From Belnapia sp. F-4-1 (GTDB lineage Bacteria; Pseudomonadota; Alphaproteobacteria; Acetobacterales; Acetobacteraceae), in NCBI RefSeq assembly GCF_000802185.1, contig NZ_KN676113.1, positions 4,780,018-4,844,017 of the forward strand: a stretch of 64,000 bases of DNA, in the 5' to 3' direction. The notes under the pieces are model-generated. The model had not been told where the DNA came from and searched no databases. It worked only from the letters and a program-made list of their open reading frames with translations. Of this stretch, positions 34,892 through 44,424 are shown one piece after another (the first letter of the stretch is position 1; each line of letters starts with the position of its first letter). The position numbers were made by a program, and so were the translations under genes.

Positions 34892-35947
34892 ATGCTCGAC
34901 CAGGATGCCCTGCGCTGGGAAGCCCTGCTGGCCCGCGATCCGGCGCCCGATTGCGGCGCCTTTCTCTATGCCGTCACCACCCAGGGGGTCTATTGCCGGC
35001 CCGGATGCCCCTCGCGGCCGCCGCTCCAGCGGAATGTGCGCTTCTATGCCGATGCGCCGGCGGCGGAGGCGGAGGGCTTCCGCGCCTGCAAGCGCTGTGA
35101 CCCGAAGGGTGAGCGGGCAGCCATCCATGCCGCCGCCATCAGCGCCGCCTGCGGCCTGATCGAGGCGAGCGAGGCGACACCATCGCTGGCGACGCTGGCC
35201 GACCGGGCGGGCTATGCGCGGCACCATTTCCTGCGGCTGTTCAAGGAAATCACGGGCGTGACGCCGCACTCCTACGCCGCTTCGGTGCGGGCGCGGCGGC
35301 TGCAGGCTTCGCTGGCGGCAGGCGACCGGGTAGCAGAAGCGGTCGCCGGCGCCGGCTATGGCAGCGAGAGCCGGGTCTACGGGGCACCGGGGCGGGTGCT
35401 GGGGATGACCCCGGGCGCCGCACGGCGGGGCGGCGAGGGCGAGACGATCCGCATCGCCACGGCGACCAGCGCCCTCGGGCCGCTGATGGTCGGGGCGACG
35501 GAGAGTGGCGTCTGCTTCATCGGCTTCGCGGAGGATTACGACGCGCTGGAGGGGGATGTGCGGCAGCGCTTCCCCAAGGCGCGGGTGGAGCCCGCGCCGG
35601 AGGCGCTGGCGGAGACGGTGCGGCAGGTGGTGGAATTCCTGGAGGAGCCGAAGGCCGCCCTCGCCCTGCCCCTCGACCTGCGCGGCACCGCTTTCCAGCG
35701 GCGGGTCTGGGAAGCGTTGCAGGCGATCCCCTTCGGCGAGACGCGGACCTATGGGCAGATGGCCGTCGCCATCGGTGCGCCGCGGGCGATCCGCGCCGTT
35801 GCGCGGGCTTGCGCGCAGAACCACGTGTCGCTGGCCGTGCCCTGCCATCGCGTGGTGGGCGCCGATGGCGACCTCACCGGCTATCGCTGGGGCGTGCCAC
35901 GGAAGCGGGCGCTGCTGGCGAAGGAGCGGGCGGGGGCGAAGGGCTAG
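34892..35947 (+). CDS. ada: Bifunctional transcriptional activator / O6-methylguanine-DNA methyltransferase Ada
   Basis: This 351-residue adaptive-response protein has an N-terminal zinc site (Cys35, Cys39, Cys66, Cys69, in VYCRPGCPSRP and ACKRC) that accepts methyl groups from phosphotriesters. An AraC-type helix-turn-helix follows (LATLADRAGYARHHFLRLFKEITGVTP). The C-terminal methyltransferase domain carries the PCHRV active site (Cys318). All three domains look intact. GAGGA precedes the ATG at 34892. It is convergent with dnaE; the two stop codons share the palindrome CTAG. Confidence 0.95.
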   Translation: MLDQDALRWEALLARDPAPDCGAFLYAVTTQGVYCRPGCPSRPPLQRNVRFYADAPAAEAEGFRACKRCDPKGERAAIHAAAISAACGLIEASEATPSLATLADRAGYARHHFLRLFKEITGVTPHSYAASVRARRLQASLAAGDRVAEAVAGAGYGSESRVYGAPGRVLGMTPGAARRGGEGETIRIATATSALGPLMVGATESGVCFIGFAEDYDALEGDVRQRFPKARVEPAPEALAETVRQVVEFLEEPKAALALPLDLRGTAFQRRVWEALQAIPFGETRTYGQMAVAIGAPRAIRAVARACAQNHVSLAVPCHRVVGADGDLTGYRWGVPRKRALLAKERAGAKG

Positions 35948-38900
35948 ACCGCTTCCACCTCCGCCACGCCTGGCAACACCTTCATCGCCTGCATCAGCCG
36001 AGGCGAGACGTTGAACTTGCCGGGCAGGGCGAGTTCAACCTCCTGCCCCTCGCCGGTGCGGGCGACGACGACGACGCGGCCGCGCCCCCTGCCTTCGCGC
36101 TCCAGCAGGGTGCGGATCGGATCGACCGCGGCTGGTCCTTCCAGCCAGAGGCGGATGCCCTGGCCGACACCCTGGCTGGCCTTCTCCAGGCTCTCCACCT
36201 CGCTCGCGGTCAGGCGCAGCGCGTCGTTGTCCAACCGCGCCTCGGCCTTGACCAGCAGGGCATTGCCCTCGGTCAGCAGGTCGCGGACGCGGTTGAGCAC
36301 TTCGCTGAACAGCGTCACCTCGAAGCTGCCGGTCTGGTCGGAGAGGGTCAGCCAGCACATGCGGCTGCCGGTGCGGGTCGGCCGCTCCTTGGTGGCGACG
36401 ACGGTGCCGGCTAGCGTCAGCTTGGCCGAGCCGCCCTTGGCGCGATCGGCGACCGCGACGAAGGGCGTGGCGCCAAGGCGTCGTAGTACTTCTCCATAGG
36501 TGTCGAGCGGATGGGCGGAAAGGTGGAAGCCCACCGCCTCCGCCTCGTAGGCCAGCTTCTCAAGCTGCGGCCAGTCGGGGATGTCCTTGAGGCGCAGCGG
36601 CACCGGGCCGCCGGTGCTGCCGAACATGTCGGCTGTCGGGTCGTCGCGCCGCTCGGCGGCCTCCTGCGCGGCGCGCAGCAGCACTTCGGCGCCGGAGACG
36701 AGCCTGGCGCGGTTCGGCTCCAGCGCGTCGAAGGCGCCGGCCTTGGCCAGGTTCTCGATCTGCATCTTGTTGAGGAGCTTCGGGTCGACGCGATGCGCGA
36801 AGTCGGCGACCGAGGCGAAGGGCCGGCCCGCATCGCGCGCCGCGACCAGCGCCTGCATCGCCGCCGCGCCGACGCGCTTGACCGCGGCGAGGGCGAAGCG
36901 GATCGCCTGCTTGCCGTCCTCCTGCGCCTCGACGAGGAAGAAGGCGCCGGAGCGGTTGATGTCAGGCGGCAGCACGGGGATGCCGAGGCGCGAGCATTCC
37001 TGCATGTGCCCGGCCAGCTTCTCCGTCTTGTCGAGGTCGAGCGTCATCGAGGCGGCGAGGAAGGCGACGGTGTGGTTCGCCTTCAGCCATGCGGTCTGGT
37101 AGCTGACGAGCGCATAGGCCGCGGCATGCGATTTGTTGAAGCCGTATTCCGCAAACTTCGCCATCATGTCGAAGATCTCAGTCGCCTTGGCCGGCTCGAT
37201 CCCGTTCTTGACCGCGCCCTCTGTGAAAATGGCGCGCTGCTGCTCCATCTCCTTGGCGATCTTCTTGCCCATGGCGCGGCGCAGCAGGTCGGCGCCGCCG
37301 AGCGAGTAGCCCGCCAGCTCCTGGCTGATCTGCATCACCTGCTCCTGGTAGACCATGATGCCGAAGGTCTCCTCCAGGATGGGGTGGATCTTCGGGTGCG
37401 GGCTCTCCCAGGGCTCGCCGGCCTTGCGCTGGCAATAGGCGGGGATGTTCGCCATCGGGCCGGGCCGATAGAGCGAGACGGCGGCGACCAGGTCCTCGAA
37501 GCGGTCCACCTTCATCTGCCGAAGGCAGTCCCGCATGCCCTGGCCTTCGAACTGGAACACCCCGGCGGCGTCGCCCTTTCGCAGCATCTCGAAGGTCTTG
37601 GCATCGTCGAGCGGGATCGCGTTGATGTCGATCTCGGTCCCCTGCCCCTTCAGGATCTCCAGCGCCTGCTCGATGACCGTCAGCGTCTTCAGGCCGAGGA
37701 AGTCGAACTTCACCAGGCTCGCCTGCTCGACATACTTCATCGAATACTGGGTGATGAGCATGTCGCTGCGCGGATCGCGGTAGAGGGGGACGATGTCGAT
37801 CAGCGGCTTTCGGCCGATGACGACGCCAGCCGCGTGCGTCGAGGCGTTGCGGTAGAGGCCTTCGAGCTGGTTGGCGATCTCGAGCAGCCGCGCCACCTGC
37901 TCGTCGCCATCGCGCATCTGCTGCAGCCGCGGCTCGCCCTCGATCGCCTGGGCAAGGGTCACCGGCTTGGCCGGGTTGAAAGGAATGAGGGAGGCGATGC
38001 GGTCCACCTGCCCATAGGGCATGCCGAGCACGCGGCCGACATCGCGCACGGCCGCTTTGGCCTGCAGCTTGCCGAAGGTGATGATCTGCGCGACCCGGTC
38101 CTCGCCGTATTCGCGGCGGACATAGGCGATGACCTCGTCGCGACGGTCCTGGCAGAAGTCGATGTCGAAATCCGGCATCGAGACGCGCTCGGGGTTGAGG
38201 AAACGCTCGAAGAGCAGTCCGAAGCGCAAGGGGTCCAGGTCGGTGATCTGCAAGGCCCATGCGGCGACGGAGCCCGCGCCCGATCCGCGGCCCGGCCCGA
38301 CGGGGATGGGCGGGGTCTGCGCCTTCGCCCATTGGATGAAGTCGGCGACTATGAGGAAGTAGCCGGCGAAGCCCATGCTTTCGATGACGCCGAGCTCGTA
38401 TTCCAGGCGCGTCGTGTAAACCTCGCGCCTGTCAGCCTCGATGCCTGCCGCGTCGAGCCGGGCGGCGAGGCCGCGGCGGGCCATGTCGCGCACCGTCTCC
38501 GCCTCGGTCATGCCGGGCTGTACCTTGGGGCAGATCGGCAGCTCGGGCTTCTTCGTCTCCGCCATCACCGCGCAGCGGCGGGCGATGGCGAGGGTGTTGT
38601 CGCAGGCATCCGGCAGGTCGGCGAAGAGCGAGCGCATTGCGGATGCCGGCTTGAACCAGTGTTCGGGCGTGACGCGGCGGCGGTCCTTCTCGGCCAGCGT
38701 GCGGCCCTCGGCGATGCAGAGCAGCGCGTCATGCGCCTCATGCATCGCGGAAGCAGCGAAATAGACGTCGTTGGCGGCGACGATCGGCAGCGCCAGCTCA
38801 TCGGCGAGCGCGAGCAGCGCCGGCTCGATCGCCTTCTCCACCTCGAGGCCATGGCGGTGCAGCTCCACTGCAAGCCGGTCGGGGAAGGTGGCGGCAAGGC

Positions 38901-39399
38901 GACGGAGCAGGTCTTCGGCCGGCTCGCGGCGGCCTTCCGCCAGCAACCGGCTGACCGGGCCGAGCGTGCCGCCGGTCAGCAGGAAGATGCCCTCCGCATG
39001 CTCCTCCAGCGTCGCATAGCTGAGGCAGGGCTTGCCGGAGGCGTCGGAGCCGAGGAAGGAGCGCGAGGACAGGCGCTGGAGGTTGTCATAGCCCTGCGCA
39101 TTCATTGCCAGGGCGACGATCGGATCGGGCGGCAGGCGCTCCGCCTCGGGCCGGGGGTCGGAGGCGGCGCGGGAAAGCCAGAGCTGGCACCCCATGATCG
39201 GCTGGATGCCCTTGCCCTGGCACCCTTGGGCGAATTCGAGCGCGCCGAACAGGTTGGCCGAATCGGTCAGCGCCACGGCCGGCATCCCGGCTTCCTTGGC
39301 AAGGGAGGCCAGCTTCTCCGCCTTGATGGCGCCCTCCGAGAGCGAATAGCTCGAATGAACGTGGAGATGGACGAAGCAGGCCGTCGAGTCGTCGCGCAT
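35944..39399 (-). CDS. dnaE: DNA polymerase III subunit alpha
   Basis: This is the replicative polymerase catalytic subunit, 1151 residues (normal DnaE1 length). The N-terminal PHP domain begins with FVHLHVHSSYSLSEGA. The palm carries the catalytic aspartates in MPDFDIDFCQD (near residue 410) and GPGRGSGAGS. Fingers and beta-binding regions follow, then a helix-hairpin-helix segment (KMQIENLAKAGAFD) and an OB fold (LTLAGTVVATKERPTR). It is downstream of proS, lolC/E and lolD as in related genomes, but the plus-strand eamA gene intervenes, so it has its own transcription start. Confidence 0.97.
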   Translation of the reverse strand: MRDDSTACFVHLHVHSSYSLSEGAIKAEKLASLAKEAGMPAVALTDSANLFGALEFAQGCQGKGIQPIMGCQLWLSRAASDPRPEAERLPPDPIVALAMNAQGYDNLQRLSSRSFLGSDASGKPCLSYATLEEHAEGIFLLTGGTLGPVSRLLAEGRREPAEDLLRRLAATFPDRLAVELHRHGLEVEKAIEPALLALADELALPIVAANDVYFAASAMHEAHDALLCIAEGRTLAEKDRRRVTPEHWFKPASAMRSLFADLPDACDNTLAIARRCAVMAETKKPELPICPKVQPGMTEAETVRDMARRGLAARLDAAGIEADRREVYTTRLEYELGVIESMGFAGYFLIVADFIQWAKAQTPPIPVGPGRGSGAGSVAAWALQITDLDPLRFGLLFERFLNPERVSMPDFDIDFCQDRRDEVIAYVRREYGEDRVAQIITFGKLQAKAAVRDVGRVLGMPYGQVDRIASLIPFNPAKPVTLAQAIEGEPRLQQMRDGDEQVARLLEIANQLEGLYRNASTHAAGVVIGRKPLIDIVPLYRDPRSDMLITQYSMKYVEQASLVKFDFLGLKTLTVIEQALEILKGQGTEIDINAIPLDDAKTFEMLRKGDAAGVFQFEGQGMRDCLRQMKVDRFEDLVAAVSLYRPGPMANIPAYCQRKAGEPWESPHPKIHPILEETFGIMVYQEQVMQISQELAGYSLGGADLLRRAMGKKIAKEMEQQRAIFTEGAVKNGIEPAKATEIFDMMAKFAEYGFNKSHAAAYALVSYQTAWLKANHTVAFLAASMTLDLDKTEKLAGHMQECSRLGIPVLPPDINRSGAFFLVEAQEDGKQAIRFALAAVKRVGAAAMQALVAARDAGRPFASVADFAHRVDPKLLNKMQIENLAKAGAFDALEPNRARLVSGAEVLLRAAQEAAERRDDPTADMFGSTGGPVPLRLKDIPDWPQLEKLAYEAEAVGFHLSAHPLDTYGEVLRRLGATPFVAVADRAKGGSAKLTLAGTVVATKERPTRTGSRMCWLTLSDQTGSFEVTLFSEVLNRVRDLLTEGNALLVKAEARLDNDALRLTASEVESLEKASQGVGQGIRLWLEGPAAVDPIRTLLEREGRGRGRVVVVARTGEGQEVELALPGKFNVSPRLMQAMKVLPGVAEVEAV

Positions 39400-39434
39400 G
39401 GCGGAGAGACTAGCACAGCGGCACCCTCCCCGGC

Positions 39435-40319
39435 ATGATCCACGCGATGCCGGAACAGCCCAGCCGCGCCGTGGTCGCCGCCGGCGTCCTCGCCATGTTC
39501 ATGTTCAGCGCCAATTTCGCCGCGACCGGCCACGCGCTGGCGGAGGGGCTGTCGGTGCCGGACCTCGTGTTCCTCCGCTATGGCACGGCGGGGCCGCTCT
39601 TCCTCCTGCTCCTGCTGCGGATCGGGCTCGGCGGGCTCGCCTGGTGGCGGGCGGTGGTGCTCGCGGCGCTCGGCGGGGCGCCCTATTTCCTGCTGACGGC
39701 CGTTGCGCTGCGCTTCGCGCCGGCGGTGCATGCCTCCATCCTCAATCCTGGCGGGACGATGATCTTCGCCCCACTGCTCGCCTGGTGGCTGCTGCGGACG
39801 CCGCCAGAGATCGGCGTGCGGATCGGCCTGCCGGTGATTGCCGCGGGCCTCCTGCTGATCGGCGGGGCGGGGCTCGGCGAAGGCGGCGGCAAGGTCTGGA
39901 TCGGCGACCTGATGGTGCTGGCGAGCGGCTTCAACTGGGCCCTCTATGGCGTGCTGATGCGCCGCTGGGAGGTGAGCGGGCTGCGGGCGGCCGCGATCAT
40001 TGGTGCCGTCTCGCTGGCCTGGGTGCCGGTGCACCTCATTGTCTTCGGCATCGATGGCGTCGCCGCGCATCCGGCGGAGGCGCTGCGGCAGGCGGGCTAC
40101 CAGGGACTGATCGCCGGCGGCCTCGCCATCATCCTCTACAGCCGGGCGGTTGTGGCGATGGGGCCGGCGCGGGCGGCGCTGCTGCCGCCCCTCGTCCCGG
40201 CGCTCGGCGTGCTTTGGGCCTGGCTCCTGCTCGGCGAGCATGTCACGCCGATGCAGGTCGCCGGGATGGTGACAGTCATCGCGGGGATGCTCTGCGGCGC
40301 GCTCTGGCGGCGCCGCTGA
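39435..40319 (+). CDS. EamA/DMT family transporter
   Basis: This 294-residue inner-membrane protein has ten predicted helices in two EamA repeats (first about 15-135, second about 155-290), with the repeat-end pattern GEHVTPMQVAGMVTVIAGM. Such carriers export amino acids, purines or other metabolites; the substrate is unknown. Two in-frame ATGs (39435 and 39447) are possible and neither has a clear ribosome site. It is convergent with lolD, with the stop codons adjacent (TGATCA). Confidence 0.85.
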   Translation: MIHAMPEQPSRAVVAAGVLAMFMFSANFAATGHALAEGLSVPDLVFLRYGTAGPLFLLLLLRIGLGGLAWWRAVVLAALGGAPYFLLTAVALRFAPAVHASILNPGGTMIFAPLLAWWLLRTPPEIGVRIGLPVIAAGLLLIGGAGLGEGGGKVWIGDLMVLASGFNWALYGVLMRRWEVSGLRAAAIIGAVSLAWVPVHLIVFGIDGVAAHPAEALRQAGYQGLIAGGLAIILYSRAVVAMGPARAALLPPLVPALGVLWAWLLLGEHVTPMQVAGMVTVIAGMLCGALWRRR

Positions 40320-41000
40320 TCAGCCCGGGACGATACACCCGTCACGGAGCGTCACCACCCGATCCATCCGCGCAGCCAGCGCCGGGTTGTGCGTGGCGAT
40401 CAGTGCCGCGACGCCCTGGCCGCGCACGGCCGCCAGCAACTCGCCGAAGACGAGGTCCGAGGTGGCGGTGTCGAGATTGCCGGTCGGCTCGTCGGCCAGC
40501 AGCACCTTCGGCGCATTGGCCAGCGCCCGGGCGATGGCGACGCGCTGCTGCTCGCCGCCGGACAGCCGGCCGGGACGGTGATGCTCCCGTCCCCTGAGGC
40601 CGAAGCTCGCCAGCAAATGCCGGGCGCGCTCCTGCGCGGCGGCACGCGGCGTGCGGTTCGCCATTTGCGGCAGGACCACGTTCTCTTCGGCGGTGAATTC
40701 CGGCAGGAGATGGTGAAACTGGTAGACGAAGCCGATCTCGGTGCGGCGGATCGCGGTGCGGGCATCGTCGGAGAGCGTGCCGGCGGCGCGGCCGGCGACG
40801 AAGACCTCGCCCGCATCGGGCCGCTCCAGCAGCCCGGCCAGGTGCAGCAGCGTCGACTTGCCGGTGCCAGACGGCGCAACAAGGGCGACGATCTCGCCCG
40901 CGGCCAGCGTCAGCTCGGCCCCGGTCAGCACCGGCAGCTCACCCGCCTCGGTGCGGAAGCGGCGGACGACGGCGTCGAGCCGGAGCGGCGCCTCACTCAT
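40320..41000 (-). CDS. lolD: Lipoprotein-releasing system ATP-binding protein LolD
   Basis: This 226-residue ABC ATPase powers release of lipoproteins from the inner membrane to LolA. It has the Walker A variant [10 protein letters not shown] (Ala replacing the first Gly, common in alphaproteobacterial LolD), a Q-loop in [12 protein letters not shown], the signature LSGGEQQR, Walker [10 protein letters not shown] and the H-loop ATHNP. Its start overlaps the end of the permease gene by eight bases, which indicates an operon. Confidence 0.94.
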   Translation of the reverse strand: MSEAPLRLDAVVRRFRTEAGELPVLTGAELTLAAGEIVALVAPSGTGKSTLLHLAGLLERPDAGEVFVAGRAAGTLSDDARTAIRRTEIGFVYQFHHLLPEFTAEENVVLPQMANRTPRAAAQERARHLLASFGLRGREHHRPGRLSGGEQQRVAIARALANAPKVLLADEPTGNLDTATSDLVFGELLAAVRGQGVAALIATHNPALAARMDRVVTLRDGCIVPG

Positions 41001-42249
41001 TGCGCAGCGCCTCCACGGGGTCGAGCCGCGCGGCGCGCCAGCTCGGATAGACCGTCGCCAGGAGCGACAGGCCGAGGCCCATCAGCACCACCTGCACCAC
41101 CTCGTTCGGGTCGACCACGGCCGGGAGCTGGGAGAGAAAATACACTTCCGGGCTGAACAACTCCGTTCCCGTCAGCGATTGCAGCGCCTCGCGGATGCTT
41201 TCGATGTTCATGCAGAAGACGAGGCCGATGCCGAAGCCGATCAGCGTGCCCATGACGCCGACCGAGGCGCCGCAGAGCAGGAAGATGCGAAGGATGGCGC
41301 CGCTCGTCGCCCCCATGGTGCGGAGGATGGCGATGTCCCGCCCCTTGTCTTTCACCAGCATGATGAGCGAGCTGACGATGTTGAATGCGGCGACGATGAT
41401 GATGAGCGTCAGGATGAGGAACATCACGTTCCGCTCGACCTGCACCGCGTTGAAGAAGCTGCTGTTCGCGTCCTGCCAGTCGACGATGCGGACGGGCCTG
41501 TCCTGGCCGAGCGCGCGGCGGATCTCGAGGTTGACGCCCCTGACGCGCGTCGGATCGTCGACGAAGACCTCGACCTGCGTCGCCGCGTCGCCGGTCTGGA
41601 AGAAGAGCTGGGCGGCCTGCATCGGCAGGTAGACGAAGCTGGTGTCGTACTCGTTCATGCCGATGTTGAAGAGCGCCACCACGCGATAGGCGCGGACCCG
41701 CGGCAGGGTGCCGAGCACGGTGGTCCGGCCCTGGGGCGAGACCAGCGTCACCCGGTCGCCCAGGCCGATGCGGAGCTTGCTGGCGAGACCGGTGCCGATG
41801 ACGATGCTGTCCTCGCCGCCGAACTCCGCCAGCGATCCGCGGCGGATGTTGTTGGCAATGATCGATTTCGCCCGCATGTCCTCCGGCGTGATGCCCCGCG
41901 CGAGTCCCCCCGAGGCGCCGCCCTGCTCGCTCGTCAGCAGCACCTGACCCTCGATGATCGGCGTCGCGGCGGTGACTCCCTGGACGCGCCGGACGGCCTC
42001 CGCCAGCGGGTCGTAGTCGCGCAGGTTGCCGCCATCGGCGGAATAGACGCCCATATGGCCGTTGAGGCCGAGGATGCGGCCGAGCAGCTCCTGCCGGAAC
42101 CCGTTCATCACGCTCATCACGATGATCAGCGTGGCGACGCCGAGGGCGATGCCGACGAGCGAGAAGATTGCGATGACGGAGACGAAGCGCTCGCCCTTGC
42201 GGGCGCGCAGGTAGCGAAAGGCGACGGCGCGCTCGAAGGCATTGAACAT
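40993..42249 (-). CDS. lolC: Lipoprotein-releasing ABC transporter permease LolC/E
   Basis: The 418-residue permease has the LolC/E topology. One N-terminal helix (about 20-45, [25 protein letters not shown]) is followed by a large periplasmic MacB-like domain (about 50-265) and three C-terminal helices ending in [18 protein letters not shown]. Alphaproteobacteria usually have one LolC/E protein that forms a homodimer with LolD. It lies eight bases after the proS stop and overlaps lolD. Confidence 0.94.
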   Translation of the reverse strand: MFNAFERAVAFRYLRARKGERFVSVIAIFSLVGIALGVATLIIVMSVMNGFRQELLGRILGLNGHMGVYSADGGNLRDYDPLAEAVRRVQGVTAATPIIEGQVLLTSEQGGASGGLARGITPEDMRAKSIIANNIRRGSLAEFGGEDSIVIGTGLASKLRIGLGDRVTLVSPQGRTTVLGTLPRVRAYRVVALFNIGMNEYDTSFVYLPMQAAQLFFQTGDAATQVEVFVDDPTRVRGVNLEIRRALGQDRPVRIVDWQDANSSFFNAVQVERNVMFLILTLIIIVAAFNIVSSLIMLVKDKGRDIAILRTMGATSGAILRIFLLCGASVGVMGTLIGFGIGLVFCMNIESIREALQSLTGTELFSPEVYFLSQLPAVVDPNEVVQVVLMGLGLSLLATVYPSWRAARLDPVEALRNE

Positions 42250-42257
42250 GATGGCGC

Positions 42258-43568
42258 TCAGGCGCCCTTGATGCGGGCGATGGCATCCTCGAGCGACAAT
42301 TCCAGCCGCTCGCCAGTGGCACGTCGCTTCAGCTCGACCTTGCCGGCCGCCGCGCCGCGTGGGCCGACGATCGCCTGCCAGGGGTAGCCCATGAGGTCCG
42401 CATCGGCGAATTTCACGCCAGCGCGCTCGGGCCGGTCGTCATAGACGGCATCCGGGGCGAAGGCGGCGTAGAGCTGGTCGCAGAGAACGTCGGTCGCAGA
42501 GTCGCCCTGCTTCAGGTTCAGCACGGCGAGGCGGAAGGGCGCCACCGCATCCGGCCAGATGATGCCGGCCTCGTCATGGCTCGCCTCGATGATGGCGCCG
42601 ACCAGGCGGGAGACGCCAATGCCGTAGCTGCCCATCTCCGGCGTCACCGCCTTGCCGTCCGGCCCCTGGACCTGCAGGCCCATGGAGGCGCTGTACTTGG
42701 TGCCGAAATAGAAGATGTGGCCGATCTCGATGCCGCGTGCCGAGACCTGGCGCTCGGCCGGAATGGCGTTCCAGGCGGCCTCATCGTGCTTCTCGTCGGT
42801 CGCGGCGTAGCGGCTGGTCCAGAAATCGACGATGGGCGAGAGGTCGCCCTCATAATCCGGCGCCTGACCGAGCACGTCGAAGTCGAGCAGGTCGCGGTGG
42901 AGGTAGACCTGGCTCTCGCCGGTCTCGGCGAGGATCAGGAATTCATGGGAAAGGTTGCCGCCGATCGGGCCGGTATCCGCCTGCATCGGGATGGCCTTCA
43001 GGCCCATCCGGGCGAAGGTGCGTAGGTAGGCCACGAACATCTGCCGGTAGCTGCGCTGGGCGCCTGCGTAGTCGAGGTCGAAGCTGTAGGCGTCCTTCAT
43101 CAGGAATTCGCGGCCGCGCATGACGCCGAAGCGGGGGCGCACCTCGTCCCGGAATTTCCACTGGATGTGGTAGAGGTTGCGCGGCAGGTCTCGATAGCTC
43201 TTCGCGTAGGTGCGGAAGATCTCCGTCACCATCTCCTCGTTGGTGGGGCCGTAGAGCATCTCGCGGTCGTGCCGGTCCTTGAGGCGCAGCATCTCCGGCC
43301 CGTAGGCGTCGTAGCGGCCGGATTGGCGCCAGAGATCAGCGGTCTGGATGGTCGGCATCAGGATTTCCTGGGCGCCGGCACGGTCCTGCTCCTCGCGGAC
43401 GATCTGCTCGACCTTCTGCAGCACCCGCCAGCCAAGCGGCAGCCAGGCATAGATGCCGGCGCTGGTCTGCCGGATCATGCCCGCGCGCAGCATCAGCCGG
43501 TGCGAGGCGATCTGCGCATCGGCCGGGGTTTCCTTGAGGGTGGGCAGGAAGGCGCGGGAGAGGCGCAA
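42258..43568 (-). CDS. proS: Proline--tRNA ligase
   Basis: This 436-residue class II aminoacyl-tRNA synthetase charges tRNA-Pro. It is the short type without the editing insertion, common in alphaproteobacteria. The N-terminus matches the family start ([34 protein letters not shown] = motif 1 region). Motif 2 lies near [21 protein letters not shown], and the motif 3 region near [16 protein letters not shown]. The start codon is TTG (43566-43568) with GGAG six bases upstream. A small RNA or leader with a terminator lies 188 bases upstream. Confidence 0.95.
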   Translation of the reverse strand: MRLSRAFLPTLKETPADAQIASHRLMLRAGMIRQTSAGIYAWLPLGWRVLQKVEQIVREEQDRAGAQEILMPTIQTADLWRQSGRYDAYGPEMLRLKDRHDREMLYGPTNEEMVTEIFRTYAKSYRDLPRNLYHIQWKFRDEVRPRFGVMRGREFLMKDAYSFDLDYAGAQRSYRQMFVAYLRTFARMGLKAIPMQADTGPIGGNLSHEFLILAETGESQVYLHRDLLDFDVLGQAPDYEGDLSPIVDFWTSRYAATDEKHDEAAWNAIPAERQVSARGIEIGHIFYFGTKYSASMGLQVQGPDGKAVTPEMGSYGIGVSRLVGAIIEASHDEAGIIWPDAVAPFRLAVLNLKQGDSATDVLCDQLYAAFAPDAVYDDRPERAGVKFADADLMGYPWQAIVGPRGAAAGKVELKRRATGERLELSLEDAIARIKGA

Positions 43569-43755
43569 GGCAGGCTCCAGGGGCTGGTAGGGCGGCGGAG
43601 ACTAGTGGGGCGGCGTCCGCTCCGCCAGTGCTCCGGGTTCATGCCGCCATGCAGCAATTTTCTTTCGATGTTGCGGTGCGACACGAACAATCCAGAAAGA
43701 TTTTTCCGCTTCAGGGTTGGTTTGATCTTGCGGAGCCGCTAGCGCTGCTATAGAC
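43569..43755. other. Non-coding stretch between proS and the small RNA terminator
   Basis: This is part of a 404-bp gene-free interval (43569-43972). These 187 bases are AT-richer than their surroundings and contain no supported gene. They probably hold the proS promoter, since the upstream terminator would block read-through. A CTATAG element with an adjacent AGCGCT palindrome lies at 43740-43753. The other half of the interval holds the small RNA and its promoter region. Confidence 0.45.
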
Positions 43756-43788
43756 AAAAAAAAGGGCCGTACCCTTGGGGTACGGCCC
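43756..43788 (-). terminator. Strong Rho-independent terminator, minus strand
   Basis: GGGCCGTACCC and GGGTACGGCCC form a perfect 11-pair stem (43764-43788) with a three-base loop. On the minus strand it is followed by eight U residues (43756-43763). It ends the small RNA and any read-through from the DUF1467 gene. Confidence 0.9.
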
Positions 43789-43843
43789 GAGTTTAGGGAG
43801 GAAACGCCAGTCACACGGCAGAAAGAGGACCAACCCTCTTCCT
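43756..43843 (-). ncRNA. Small RNA with anti-Shine-Dalgarno motif, MmgR/alpha-r8-like
   Basis: The predicted minus-strand transcript is about 88 nt. Its 5' hairpin (AAGAGG...CCUCUU, about 43824-43840) is followed by an unpaired stretch containing GUUUCCUCCCUAAACU (about 43791-43806) and then the 11-pair terminator with U8. A short 5' stem, a single-stranded UUUCCUCCCU and a strong terminator are, as I recall, the hallmarks of the alphaproteobacterial alpha-r8 (MmgR) sRNAs. The CCUCC could pair with ribosome sites of target mRNAs. A -10-like CATACT lies at 43847-43852; the -35 is weak. The alternative is a proS leader. Confidence 0.6.
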
Positions 43844-43972
43844 GTCAGTATGTTGGCGCGGGGGACCAACGTGGCACAATGCTAATCGATGCCACGAAAG
43901 ATGAAAAAACTGGCTCCCACGCACGGATTGCAAAAATGAGAAGCGACGATGGCCTAAACGGCCGAAAGTCGC

Positions 43973-44233
43973 CTATTTTTCTGGCATCGCCCACCAACCG
44001 CTGCGAAAGCTCATATAGTCGCTGGTGATCAGCGCATAGGTGCCGAGCCAAAGGACGGTCGCCACCAGCGTGGTGATCAGCACCTTGCGCCACAGCCGCG
44101 GATTGGCCGGCGCTCCGCGCCAGCCGCTTTCCGGGTCGCCCTCCGCGACCGGCTGGGTTCCGATGGGAAGGATTGCGAACAGCACCACCCACCAGATGAG
44201 GAAATAGACGGCGATCCCGCTGACCCAACTCAT
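43973..44233 (-). CDS. DUF1467 family small membrane protein
   Basis: This 86-residue protein has two membrane helices (about residues 5-24, VYFLIWWVVLFAILPIG, and 50-70, LITTLVATVLWLGTYALI) joined by a polar loop. The Trp-Trp and LP-x-G pattern is that of DUF1467, an alphaproteobacterial family of unknown function. Its place between rnj and proS is the usual one in related genomes. Confidence 0.85.
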   Translation of the reverse strand: MSWVSGIAVYFLIWWVVLFAILPIGTQPVAEGDPESGWRGAPANPRLWRKVLITTLVATVLWLGTYALITSDYMSFRSGWWAMPEK

Positions 44234-44424
44234 GGGTTCGGCTCCCTTGGGGCGTGGTCGCCAGCGGCTGGACCGGCCGAGGCGTGCCTCACGCAGCGAA
44301 ACGACGGATAAGATCCTACCCTGGCCTTCATAGGTCCTTCCCGCGAACAAGAGAGTTTGGCAGGCCACTGGCGACCAAGCTCGGTGTTGCGACCTCGAAG
44401 CTTCCAGGCTTCGAGGTCGAGACA

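Noticed and set aside
36511..39438. A 975-codon plus-strand open frame opposite dnaE
   Set aside because: It mirrors dnaE in the antisense frame; its translation is Arg/Gly/His-rich without any domain. Long antisense frames are expected at 70% GC.
40890..40920. Damaged Walker A motif in LolD (Ala for the first Gly)
   Set aside because: VAPSG-x-GKST is common in alphaproteobacterial LolD proteins, so it is not a defect.
43791..43806. AGGGAGGAAA on the plus strand as a ribosome-binding site
   Set aside because: No start codon or reading frame follows at a workable distance; the complementary strand makes sense as the anti-Shine-Dalgarno stretch of the small RNA.
43602..43814. A 70-codon minus-strand frame across the small RNA terminator
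   Set aside because: It runs through an 11-pair terminator and U-tract, starts at GTG without a ribosome site and has no recognisable sequence.
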